Positions 1 through 5,249 of a stretch of DNA of 5,249 nucleotides are shown piece after piece (positions within the stretch are counted from its first letter, which is position 1; each line of letters starts with the position of its first letter). The DNA is from Spirochaetaceae bacterium (GTDB taxonomy: Bacteria; Spirochaetota; Spirochaetia; SZUA-6; Bin103). Below the pieces are notes generated by a model that saw only the letters and a list, made by a program, of their open reading frames with translations, was not told the origin of the DNA and did not search any database. The stretch is taken from assembly GCA_028818385.1 (NCBI GenBank), contig JAPPNY010000245.1, positions 1 through 5,249 on the forward strand, read 5' to 3'. A program made the position numbers and the translations under genes.

Positions 1-1
1 C

Positions 2-1384
2 CATCAATTCACGCCTGTTCAACAACTTGTGAGTTTACGGACAGGAACGAGCTCGGCTGCCACGTTGAACTTCATGATCTCCGTCACGTTGCCGTTGCCG
101 GGGACGTGGCATTTCCAACTGCCTGTCGTTGCCACGGTGCAGATCGAGGAGACCACGCTCACGGTGACGATCGGCGACACGACGAGCGCTCTCGGCACCA
201 CGGCGCCGTACGATTCGATCACCTCTTTTGCCGTCACGGGCACTCTCGTCGTCAAGGACAACGCGCTCGAGTTCGCGCTGGATCCCAAGCCCGACGCGAT
301 CGACGTGGTGCCGGCGACCGGCGCATCGCCTTCACAAGCGGAGCAGGCACTGGCGGCAGTCCGGGAACTCGCTCGGGTCGCCCACAACCAGCCCGTAGCG
401 ATCCGGGCCGACGGCACTACCATGACCGCCAAGGGCGCCGGCATCACGACGCTCTTCCGGACCGTCGGGGTCGAGGCGACCGGGCAGCTCACGGCATGCC
501 GGGACGGTCCGTGCGCGAAGCGCGAAACGCCGGATGCGCCCGGGCCGGATGCGCCCGGGCCCGATGCCCCCGGGCCCGATGCCCCCGGGCCGGATGCCCC
601 CGCGCCCGCGCCCGCGGACGTCGCGCCTCGATTCACCGGCTCGGTCGGAGACCGAACGTACACGGCGGGTGAGGCGATCGATCCCCTGACGTTGCCGGAA
701 GCGTCCGGCGGCAACGGTGCGCGTACCTATTCCCTTGGTCCGGCACTTCCCGCCGGCCTGACGTTCGACACGGCAAGGCGGACAATCAGTGGTACGCCGA
801 CCGTGGCCGGCAGCTACCGCCTGACCTACAGGGTCGCGGACAGTGACGACAACACCGGCATTACCGACACCGACACTCTGTTCTTCACCATTGCGGTTGA
901 GGAGCCTGCGGTCGAGGAACCGCCAGTCGTGCAACCGCCCCCGGAAACGCCGCCGCCGGAATCGCCGAGTACTCCGGACTACCACGGAACGTGGTACCTG
1001 GACTTCGACCTGGACGAGCCTGCGATCCTCGGACTTGGTGACGGGACGTTCACGCTCAAGATCGGCGACGGGAGCACTTCTCTGCATTCAGAATTCCCAT
1101 TGAGCTTTGTCACCAAGATCGCGGCGGGAGGAACGTTCGAGGTTGAGGAAACCACAGGATCCGGTGTGGAGATAGAGTTGAGCGTGGGAACGGTTACCAT
1201 CAGTCCGCAGTGGTTGACCGACGTTATCGCGCCGATTCTGCGGAAAGCGGCGAATGATACCGTCACGCTGAAAGTCGATGGGGACCGCATGACGCTGTCC
1301 GGCAACGTCATCGACAACCTGGGATATAGTCTGGGATTCGACGATACGTCGCTGACCGCCTGCCGGGATAAAGAATGCTCCTGA
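2..1384 (+). CDS. Surface-type protein: duplicated GTW...TACRDxxC domain flanking a He_PIG Ig-like domain (5' partial)
   Basis: The frame is open to the left edge. A GTG at 29 is the first possible start inside the window, but it has no ribosome binding site and no signal peptide follows, so the true start is probably upstream. Residues are numbered from that GTG (451 aa). Order: domain copy A about 25-162, ending in LTACRDGPC; five DAPGP repeats 169-193; a He_PIG-type putative Ig domain about 202-290, recognised by PALPAGLTFDTARRTISGTP followed by VAGSYRLTYRVADSD; a Pro/Glu-rich linker 291-319; domain copy B about 320-450, ending in LTACRDKEC just before the stop. The only cysteines are the two CX4C pairs (157/162 and 445/450), which suits disulfides in an oxidising compartment. 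The GTW opening and beta-rich pattern recall lipocalin-like barrels, but that is only a resemblance. He_PIG domains are common in secreted and adhesive proteins; no catalytic motif is seen. The role is unknown, possibly binding or adhesion. It converges on the exporter gene. Confidence 0.8.
   Translation, partial: HQFTPVQQLVSLRTGTSSAATLNFMISVTLPLPGTWHFQLPVVATVQIEETTLTVTIGDTTSALGTTAPYDSITSFAVTGTLVVKDNALEFALDPKPDAIDVVPATGASPSQAEQALAAVRELARVAHNQPVAIRADGTTMTAKGAGITTLFRTVGVEATGQLTACRDGPCAKRETPDAPGPDAPGPDAPGPDAPGPDAPAPAPADVAPRFTGSVGDRTYTAGEAIDPLTLPEASGGNGARTYSLGPALPAGLTFDTARRTISGTPTVAGSYRLTYRVADSDDNTGITDTDTLFFTIAVEEPAVEEPPVVQPPPETPPPESPSTPDYHGTWYLDFDLDEPAILGLGDGTFTLKIGDGSTSLHSEFPLSFVTKIAAGGTFEVEETTGSGVEIELSVGTVTISPQWLTDVIAPILRKAANDTVTLKVDGDRMTLSGNVIDNLGYSLGFDDTSLTACRDKECS
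101..514 (+). repeat. Domain copy A (GTWHF ... LTACRDGPC)
   Basis: First copy of an internally duplicated domain, about 138 residues. Landmarks shared in order with copy B: GTW at the start, a T(L/F)T(V/L)(T/K)IGD strand, a hydrophobic strand ending in GT(L/F)(V/E)V, a DGxxMT motif (DGTTM), and the closing LTACRDxxC. The middle part, rich in alanine and predicted helical (SQAEQALAAVRELARVAHN), corresponds to the SPQWLTDVIAPILRKAAN stretch of copy B. The copies are diverged enough that the duplication is visible only at protein level. Confidence 0.7.
533..607 (+). repeat. 15-bp tandem repeat, five units, encoding DAPGP
   Basis: Five head-to-tail 15-nt units begin at 533, 548, 563, 578 and 593. 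The first reads gatgcgcccgggccg; the others differ at one to three positions (c for g at base 6, c or g at base 15, and gcg for ggg in the last unit). Each encodes Asp-Ala-Pro-Gly-Pro, the last Asp-Ala-Pro-Ala-Pro. The array keeps frame and forms a stiff Pro-rich spacer between domain copy A and the Ig-like domain. Four units contain cccggg. A 15-bp GC-rich array of this kind is prone to slippage, so its copy number may vary between strains. Confidence 0.95.
986..1378 (+). repeat. Domain copy B (GTWYL ... LTACRDKEC)
   Basis: Second copy of the domain, about 131 residues, forming the C-terminus of the protein. It repeats the landmarks of copy A: GTW, TFTLKIGD, GTFEVE, a helical segment with WLTDVIAPILRKAAN, VDGDRMT, and the terminal LTACRDKEC one residue before the stop. 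The DNA of this copy is visibly less GC-rich in third positions than the genes to the right, using codons such as ata, agt, gga and ttg. Confidence 0.7.
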
Positions 1385-1387
1385 CGA

Positions 1388-1530
1388 CACCTTGTCGCCG
1401 ACCCGCACGAGGTGGCGGACGCCGTCGGCCTCGACGGCATGCGCATGATGGTGGCCGAGGCCGCCTCGGGATGCAGGTGCCGGAAGGGGGACTGGTAGGC
1501 TGCAAGGGCGCTCCGTGCATGGCTCCGTAG
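1388..1530 (+). pseudogene. Probable decayed tail of a third GTW...CX4C domain copy
   Basis: Directly after the stop at 1382-1384, the same frame stays codon-like through ADAVGLDGMRMMVAEAASG. A one-frame jump near 1470 then gives MQVPEGGLVGCKGAPCMAP and a TAG at 1528-1530. The order, DGxxM and then a CX4C pair, matches copies A (DGTTM ... CRDGPC) and B (DGDRM ... CRDKEC). Over the 24 bases from 1432 against the corresponding part of copy B (starting gtcgatgggg) I count 16 matches, including an unbroken gcatga. The distance from DG to the first Cys is about 16 nt shorter than in copy B, so an indel has broken the frame. It could be the remnant of a tandem paralogue or a lost third domain. The resemblance is short, so chance is not excluded. 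Confidence 0.35.
1421..1438. terminator. Perfect 7-bp hairpin between convergent genes, possible bidirectional terminator
   Basis: The arms gccgtcg (1421-1427) and cgacggc (1432-1438) pair perfectly around a 4-nt loop. A second small palindrome, ccgaggc/gcctcgg with a 1-nt centre, lies at 1455-1469. Both sit 37-85 nt past the stop of the plus-strand gene and 128-176 nt past the stop of the minus-strand exporter gene. No T-tract follows on either strand, so this is not a classical intrinsic terminator. The hairpins also overlap the suspected pseudogene fragment. Confidence 0.3.
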
Positions 1531-1578
1531 GAAGCGTTCAGTAGCGCAGGACGAGTTGCGCAATCCTCCTTCCGGCAC
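1477..1578. repeat. 15-bp inverted repeat with 72-nt spacer
   Basis: The left arm gtgccggaaggggga (1477-1491) and right arm tcctccttccggcac (1564-1578) are inverted copies with one mismatch, which would be a G-U pair in RNA; 11 bp at the outer end are perfect. Read on its own strand, each arm encodes VPEGGL in one frame. The spacer holds the palindrome ttgcgcaa (1556-1563) and a short direct repeat gctccgt (1511 and 1522). The repeat lies between two convergent genes and overlaps the last codons of the suspected pseudogene. A role in transcript 3' ends or as a relic of an inverted duplication is possible. Confidence 0.6.
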
Positions 1579-1596
1579 GAGCAGGTAGGCGGACGT

Positions 1597-3846
1597 TCAT
1601 CCGTTCCTCCCTTGGACCGCGGGCAACTCCCACGTCGCGACATACAGGCTCAGGACGAAGGCGCCCGCGATGGCGGCGGCGATCATCATGCCGAAGTGGA
1701 CGGCGCCGGCGAACGAGGAGACCGCCAGGCTCAGGAAGGCGACCACGGAGGTCAGGAAGCTCATGAACACCGGCACGCCGCTGCCGCGCGCCACGGCGAT
1801 CGCCAGCCGGAGCCGGCCGGTGGCGTCGGCATCCGGCCGCCGGTCCGCCCCCGGCGATCGGCGCAGCGCGTTGATCACGTGGATGGTGTAGTCGACGGTG
1901 AGTCCCAGGGTGACCGCGATCGCGATCACGGTGTAGTCGTCGAGGTGGACGCCGAACAGGGGCGCCGCCCCGGTCACGGCCAGCAGGACCGCGCACGGCG
2001 GCAGCAGGCTGAGCGTGGCCAGCCGCAGGTCCCGGAACGCCGCCAGCACCGTCAGGAAGATGAGCAGGGCGCCGCTGCCGAAGGTGCGCAACCAGCCGTT
2101 GCGCAGGCGCGCCGCGTGCTGCAGCAGGTCCTGCACCGGCCCCGTTACGCGCAGCGTCCAGCCATCCGGCAGCTCGCCGCGGAGGGTCTCCACGAGATCC
2201 TGGAAGCGGCGCAGCGTCTCGGAGTCGCGGTAGCGGAGGATGCCGTGCAGCCGCGCCACGCTGAAGTCGGCGTCGGTGAGCGCGTCGTAGGCGGCCGGGC
2301 TGGCCGATGCCGCGAAGAACAGCAGGTACTGGGAGACCAGCCGCTCGAACGCCCCGGGATCCTGCACGTCCGGCAGCCGCCGGGACGCCGGCCGGCCGTC
2401 GGTGAAGTAGGAGTGGATGCGCTCCACGACGGTCAGCAGCGACTGGTGATGGCCGATTTCGTCCGTCTCGGCGAGCGACCGGTGGACGAGCGCGAGCCGC
2501 TCCAGCGGCGCACGCCTGACGAACGCGTTCGGCTCGCCCGCGTCGAGCTCGATCGCGAACGGCACGGTGCCGGCGAACCTGCCGTTGAACAGCCGCTCCG
2601 CCTGCACGATCGTCGATGCCTCCGGGAGCTGGTGCAGGGGATACGGCTCGACCCGGAGCCGCGGGACGTTCAGCGCGGCCAACCCCGCCGCCGCGGCCAG
2701 TATGAGTGCCGCCACTACCCGATGACGCGCCAGCGCAAGCACCACCACGACCAGCACGCGGCGAATGTGCCGGGTCGTCACGCGCGGGCGGAGCGCGCGG
2801 AGCGGGCCGAACGCCGGAACCCACCAGAGCGCCAGCGCCAGCGCGGCCAGCGCGCCGGCGCTGACGGTCACGCCCACGAACACGTGCGCGCCGCTGCCCA
2901 GTCCGATCAGGCTGAGGAAGCCGATGACGGTGGTGGCCGCGGTCAGCGCCAGCGGCAGGGCGAGGTAGGAGCGGACGGCACGCGACGAGCCGTCCGCGTA
3001 CGAGCCCAGGTGGTAGCCGGCATGGATGACGTAGTCGCTGAGCAGCCCGCCCGCGAACACCGGCAGCAGGACCAGCAACGGGCCGGCTGCCGCCGGCAGG
3101 AGCAGGAACGCGGCATAGCCGATGCACGCGGCGGAGGCGGTGGCGGCCAGCGCCAGCAACACGCCGCGGGCGCTGCCGAAGGTCAGCAGGTATACGGCGG
3201 CGATGAGGACGCCCGCGAACGGCAGCAGGGCGCGCAGGTCGCGCGTCATCAACCGCGCCGTCACCACCGAGATCGGACGCAGGCCGGTGAAGTGGACGGC
3301 GACCCCCTCCGGCTCCAGGCTGCGCTGCAGCTCCTCCAGGCGCGCCACCAGCGCCGCCGGCGGGAGCCGGGAGCCCAGCTCCAGGTAGAACGCCACGGTC
3401 CGGAAGTCGGCGCTCCAGTAGGGATGGATCTCAGGGAACAGCGGGTGGGAGAGGCGCAACTCCTCGGCCGTCGTCGGGTCGTAGGCTTCCACGAGGTCCG
3501 GCGGCACGAACGGCCGCGCCGAGATGTCGTCGGCCGTGGCCCTGACCACGGTGGCGCGCAGCGGCGACGAGTAGCCCCGCACCCCCTCCAGGCCGCGAAT
3601 GAACCCGTCCGCCCGCGCGATGAGGCTGAGGTTCGCCCGGTCCAGCCCGTCGCCGTCGCGTGCGGACAGGTCCACGGCCATGGCGACGACGTTCTCGCCC
3701 TGCGAGGGCAGGCGGGCCTCGTTCTCCGGGGCGAGCCCTGCTTCCGGATCGCTGCCGCCGCCCGGCCGGCCGAGGGCCAGCGCAATCGTCAGGACCGCGG
3801 CGCCCAGCGGTACGGCCGCCCACGCACCGCGCCGGAGACTACGCAC
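1597..3846 (-). CDS. MMPL/RND-family exporter, 12 transmembrane helices
   Basis: A 749-aa inner-membrane transporter with the two-fold layout of the RND/MMPL superfamily (predicted exporters, COG1033-like). TM1 is about 8-26, then a periplasmic loop 27-206; TM2-TM6 run about 207-343; TM7 about 376-393, then a second loop 394-587; TM8-TM12 run about 588-737. Each half carries the GxxxDY helix motif: GGLLSDYVIHAGYHL with Asp271 in TM4 and GLTVDYTIHVIN with Asp652 in TM10. These acidic residues are the expected proton-relay positions. The start is a GTG 27 nt after the dioxygenase stop; an AGGA sits rather far upstream. No in-frame ATG fits better, because TM1 begins by residue 8. The length is normal for the family, and the gene looks intact. 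MMPL proteins of this type move lipids or other hydrophobic molecules. The substrate is unknown; the upstream PhyH gene suggests an oxidised lipid-like molecule. Confidence 0.92.
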   Translation of the reverse strand: MRSLRRGAWAAVPLGAAVLTIALALGRPGGGSDPEAGLAPENEARLPSQGENVVAMAVDLSARDGDGLDRANLSLIARADGFIRGLEGVRGYSSPLRATVVRATADDISARPFVPPDLVEAYDPTTAEELRLSHPLFPEIHPYWSADFRTVAFYLELGSRLPPAALVARLEELQRSLEPEGVAVHFTGLRPISVVTARLMTRDLRALLPFAGVLIAAVYLLTFGSARGVLLALAATASAACIGYAAFLLLPAAAGPLLVLLPVFAGGLLSDYVIHAGYHLGSYADGSSRAVRSYLALPLALTAATTVIGFLSLIGLGSGAHVFVGVTVSAGALAALALALWWVPAFGPLRALRPRVTTRHIRRVLVVVVLALARHRVVAALILAAAAGLAALNVPRLRVEPYPLHQLPEASTIVQAERLFNGRFAGTVPFAIELDAGEPNAFVRRAPLERLALVHRSLAETDEIGHHQSLLTVVERIHSYFTDGRPASRRLPDVQDPGAFERLVSQYLLFFAASASPAAYDALTDADFSVARLHGILRYRDSETLRRFQDLVETLRGELPDGWTLRVTGPVQDLLQHAARLRNGWLRTFGSGALLIFLTVLAAFRDLRLATLSLLPPCAVLLAVTGAAPLFGVHLDDYTVIAIAVTLGLTVDYTIHVINALRRSPGADRRPDADATGRLRLAIAVARGSGVPVFMSFLTSVVAFLSLAVSSFAGAVHFGMMIAAAIAGAFVLSLYVATWELPAVQGRNG

Positions 3847-3873
3847 GCGCAGATGATAGTCCTGCCGGAAGAC

Positions 3874-4806
3874 TCAGCAGATCAGACCGCGTTTCGCTCC
3901 CGGGCCGTGCGCGATCGGGTTCTCGCCGATCCAGCGTTCGTCCACCGGCTCACCGGCACGCTGGTAGCGCGTGTCGGAGGAGACGCGCACGCGGTCGGTG
4001 TGGTTGTCGCCGGCGGAGTGCATGGTGTGCATGGTGAAGATCAGCAGGTCGCCGGCGAGGTAGTCGCTCATCAGCCAGCGGCCGCCCAGCCGGCCGGGGA
4101 GCGAGGTGGCGTCCTTGGTGAAGTGCCCGCCGTTGTGGCGGTCCACCCAGCGCGACGCGCCGGACAGGACCGGGTCCGCCTCCGGCGTGCCGGAGCAGTA
4201 GGTGTCGACGTCCATCCGGCCGTAGGTCTCCTGCACCTCGGTCAGGCGGTGCGAGCCTTCCAGGATCATCAGGCCACCCATCTCCAGAGGCACGTCGCAC
4301 AGCGGCGTCCAGCCGGTCAGCAGGTTCTGCGTGCCGCGGCCCATGAAGACGATGTCGTAGTGAGGCGGGGTGGGGGTGTCGACCCCCGGCGACTTGGCGC
4401 GCACCCAGATGTAGTCGAAGTGCCGGACCGGCGCGTCGAAGATGCGCTCGAACACCGCCAGCATCGGTGCGCCGAACACCACCCGCTCCAGCGGCGGGTT
4501 GTGCCTGCCTTCGTCGTGCGCGGCCAGGACCGAGAGGCCGGGCTTCGCGATCCCCTCCTCGGGCGGGTAATCGGGATGGAGCTGGCCGGCCGCGGCGATG
4601 CGGCGGTAGAGCTCGTGCCCGGCTTCCAGCACCTCGTCCCTCGGCAGCGCATCGCGCAGCAGGACGTAGCCATCGGTGTCGAGCCGCTCGCGCAACTCGG
4701 AGCCGGCGGCATCGGTCGCGGTGACGGCGAGCCTGCCCGGCGTGTGTGACTCATCACGCAGCAGTCGGCCCTGGTAGGTGAGCTCGGCGGTCGCGGCGGT
4801 GTCCAT
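3874..4806 (-). CDS. PhyH (phytanoyl-CoA dioxygenase) family Fe(II)/2-oxoglutarate oxygenase
   Basis: A 310-aa cytoplasmic non-haem iron oxygenase of the PhyH family, which typically hydroxylates a substrate while decarboxylating 2-oxoglutarate. The metal triad is complete: His149 and Asp151 in PPHYDIVFM, and the distal His263 in GDLLIFTMHTMHSAGDN. Arg274 follows 11 residues later (DRVRVSSDTRY) as the expected 2-oxoglutarate anchor; the same 11-residue spacing separates His264 and Arg275 in human phytanoyl-CoA hydroxylase. The N-terminal part has the usual LDTDGYVLLRDALPRDEV opening. The 114 residues between the first and distal His exceed the 89 of the human enzyme, owing to an insert around 190-245. 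The ATG at 4806 was chosen because the open frame further upstream runs through the divergent gene and lacks family-like sequence. No Shine-Dalgarno is visible. The gene lies 27 nt upstream of, and in the same frame as, the exporter gene, so the two probably form an operon. The exact substrate cannot be told from sequence. Confidence 0.92.
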   Translation of the reverse strand: MDTAATAELTYQGRLLRDESHTPGRLAVTATDAAGSELRERLDTDGYVLLRDALPRDEVLEAGHELYRRIAAAGQLHPDYPPEEGIAKPGLSVLAAHDEGRHNPPLERVVFGAPMLAVFERIFDAPVRHFDYIWVRAKSPGVDTPTPPHYDIVFMGRGTQNLLTGWTPLCDVPLEMGGLMILEGSHRLTEVQETYGRMDVDTYCSGTPEADPVLSGASRWVDRHNGGHFTKDATSLPGRLGGRWLMSDYLAGDLLIFTMHTMHSAGDNHTDRVRVSSDTRYQRAGEPVDERWIGENPIAHGPGAKRGLIC

Positions 4807-4834
4807 GGCGCGGCTATTATGGCATGGCCAGGGT
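4807..4834. promoter_or_regulatory. Compact divergent start region with shared AT-rich box
   Basis: Only 28 nt separate the dioxygenase ATG (minus) from the ATG at 4835 (plus). The single AT-rich stretch reads tattat on plus (4815-4820) and cataat on minus (4821-4816), so it resembles a -10 element in both directions. Transcripts from either would be leaderless or nearly so, which agrees with the lack of a good ribosome binding site on both sides. No convincing -35 is seen for either strand. This is a weak, inferred call. Confidence 0.25.
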
Positions 4835-5249
4835 ATGAAAGGGGCGAGGGGGCGCGTCCGGTCGGCCGTCCTGACGTGTCTGAGTGCTGTCTCGATGGCG
4901 GCGACCGCCGAGGTGCGGCTGTCCACGTGTGCCGCCGACCCGGCCCTGTGCCCGGAGGCCACCGGCCTCATCCACCCGCACGCGCCGGCGATCGACAGCT
5001 TCTTCACGTTCTCCGGCGGCGGCTCGGTGGGCGACTTCAACCGCGACGGCCGGCAGGACCTGTTCCTGGTGACCGGCGGCGAGGAGCCGGACCGGCTCTA
5101 CCTGAACCAGGGCGACGGCACGTTCCGGGAGGTCGCGGAGGCGGCCGGGGGGGGGGGGGGGGGCCCCGCGCCCCGCGCGGGGGGGGGGGGCGGCGGCCCG
5201 GGCGGGGGGGGGGGGGGGTTAGGCCCCCCCCCGGGGGGGCCCGCCGCCG
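4835..5249 (+). CDS. Secreted FG-GAP/VCBS-repeat protein, CRTAC1-like (3' partial)
   Basis: A gene diverging from the dioxygenase and running off the right edge; about 105 residues are readable. The N-terminus is a Sec signal peptide: basic MKGARGRVR, a hydrophobic stretch to about residue 20, and a likely cleavage after ATA (residue 25). The mature part begins with a Cys pair (32 and 39) and a TGLIHPHAP segment. The FG-GAP calcium-binding loop follows: GSVGDFNRDGRQDLFLVTGG, with Asp67, Asn69, Asp71 and Asp75 in the DxNxDGxxD pattern, then RLYLNQGDGTFREVAEAAG. This matches the repeat seen in CRTAC1/VCBS-type beta-propeller proteins, in which several such blades and often an ASPIC/UnbV C-terminal domain follow. 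The protein should be periplasmic, surface-bound or secreted. An in-frame ATG at 4805 would add ten residues (MARLLWHGQG) and overlap the dioxygenase start; 4835 gives the better signal peptide. Sequence after about 5146 is not trustworthy, although the frame stays open. Confidence 0.8.
   Translation, partial: MKGARGRVRSAVLTCLSAVSMAATAEVRLSTCAADPALCPEATGLIHPHAPAIDSFFTFSGGGSVGDFNRDGRQDLFLVTGGEEPDRLYLNQGDGTFREVAEAAGGGGGGPAPRAGGGGGGPGGGGGGLGPPPGGPAA
5147..5249. other. Homopolymeric G/C tail, probable sequencing or assembly artefact
   Basis: From 5147 the sequence collapses into G and C runs: 17 G (5147-5163), 12 G (5179-5190), 15 G (5204-5218), 9 C (5224-5232) and 7 G (5233-5239). Only two T and one A occur in 103 bases. 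The break falls abruptly within a normal FG-GAP coding sequence. Long poly-G is the known signature of no-signal cycles in two-colour short-read chemistry, and the mirrored C runs fit reads joined in both orientations. It should not be read as biological repeat or protein sequence. Confidence 0.85.

Noticed and set aside
74..76. ATG at 74 as the start of the left gene
   Set aside because: It has no ribosome binding site and no signal peptide, and the frame is open to the window edge, so a start outside the window is more likely.
533..607. Tandem repeat as a CRISPR array
   Set aside because: The units are 15 bp with no spacers, keep the reading frame and encode a Pro-rich linker.
332..1087. 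251-codon minus-strand frame across the left gene
   Set aside because: It is antisense to the He_PIG gene; its Gly/Pro/Arg repeats are only the mirror of the 15-bp tandem repeat.
1538..3127. 529-codon minus-strand frame overlapping the exporter gene
   Set aside because: It lies in another frame of the same strand inside the exporter, which has clear helices and motifs; the product is Arg/Ala/Pro/Gly-rich without membrane or domain features.
1612..4749. Very long plus-strand open frame (1045 codons) opposite the exporter and oxygenase genes
   Set aside because: It is antisense to two well-supported genes and spans their junction. Its product is a low-complexity Arg/Gln/Gly/Ala/His mixture with no domain; stop-free antisense frames are expected in DNA this GC-rich.
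4868..4879. Lipobox in the signal peptide of the FG-GAP protein (VLTC, Cys15)
   Set aside because: Thr before the Cys is a poor fit and the hydrophobic region continues past it; a signal peptidase I site after ATA at residue 25 fits better.
4807..5040. N-terminal extension of the oxygenase by 78 codons to an ATG at 5040
   Set aside because: The extension is antisense to the signal peptide and FG-GAP coding sequence, has no PhyH-like content, and would make the protein longer than usual.

Overview
The window is GC-rich DNA from a diderm-type bacterium. Evidence for this includes an RND/MMPL exporter, a secreted FG-GAP (VCBS) protein, and a He_PIG-type Ig domain in a multidomain protein that looks extracytoplasmic. 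The gene content would fit an environmental or host-associated lineage such as Acidobacteriota or high-GC Pseudomonadota or Spirochaetota. Nothing here fixes the phylum, and no rRNA, tRNA, CRISPR array or mobile element is visible.

Layout from left to right. (1) Positions 2-1384, plus strand: a protein open at its 5' end. It has two diverged copies of an undescribed domain of about 135 residues. Each copy opens with GTW and closes with LTACRDxxC. Between them lie a five-unit DAPGP tandem repeat, a He_PIG Ig-like domain and a proline-rich linker. (2) Positions 1385-1596: a convergent intergenic region. It holds what looks like the decayed tail of a third domain copy, a perfect 7-bp hairpin and a 15-bp inverted repeat. 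(3) Positions 1597-3846, minus strand: a 749-aa, 12-helix MMPL/RND exporter. (4) Positions 3874-4806, minus strand: a 310-aa PhyH-family Fe(II)/2-oxoglutarate dioxygenase, 27 nt upstream of the exporter and almost certainly co-transcribed with it. (5) From 4835 (or 4805), plus strand: a divergent secreted FG-GAP/CRTAC1-like protein. Its reliable sequence stops near 5146. (6) Positions 5147-5249: homopolymeric G/C sequence that looks like a read or assembly artefact at a contig end.

The clearest functional unit is the dioxygenase-exporter pair. A small hydrophobic molecule could be hydroxylated by the PhyH enzyme and moved across the inner membrane by the MMPL pump. The pairing is seen in the sequence; the shared substrate is inference. 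The most novel material is the duplicated GTW...TACRDxxC domain and its apparent third, broken copy just downstream.
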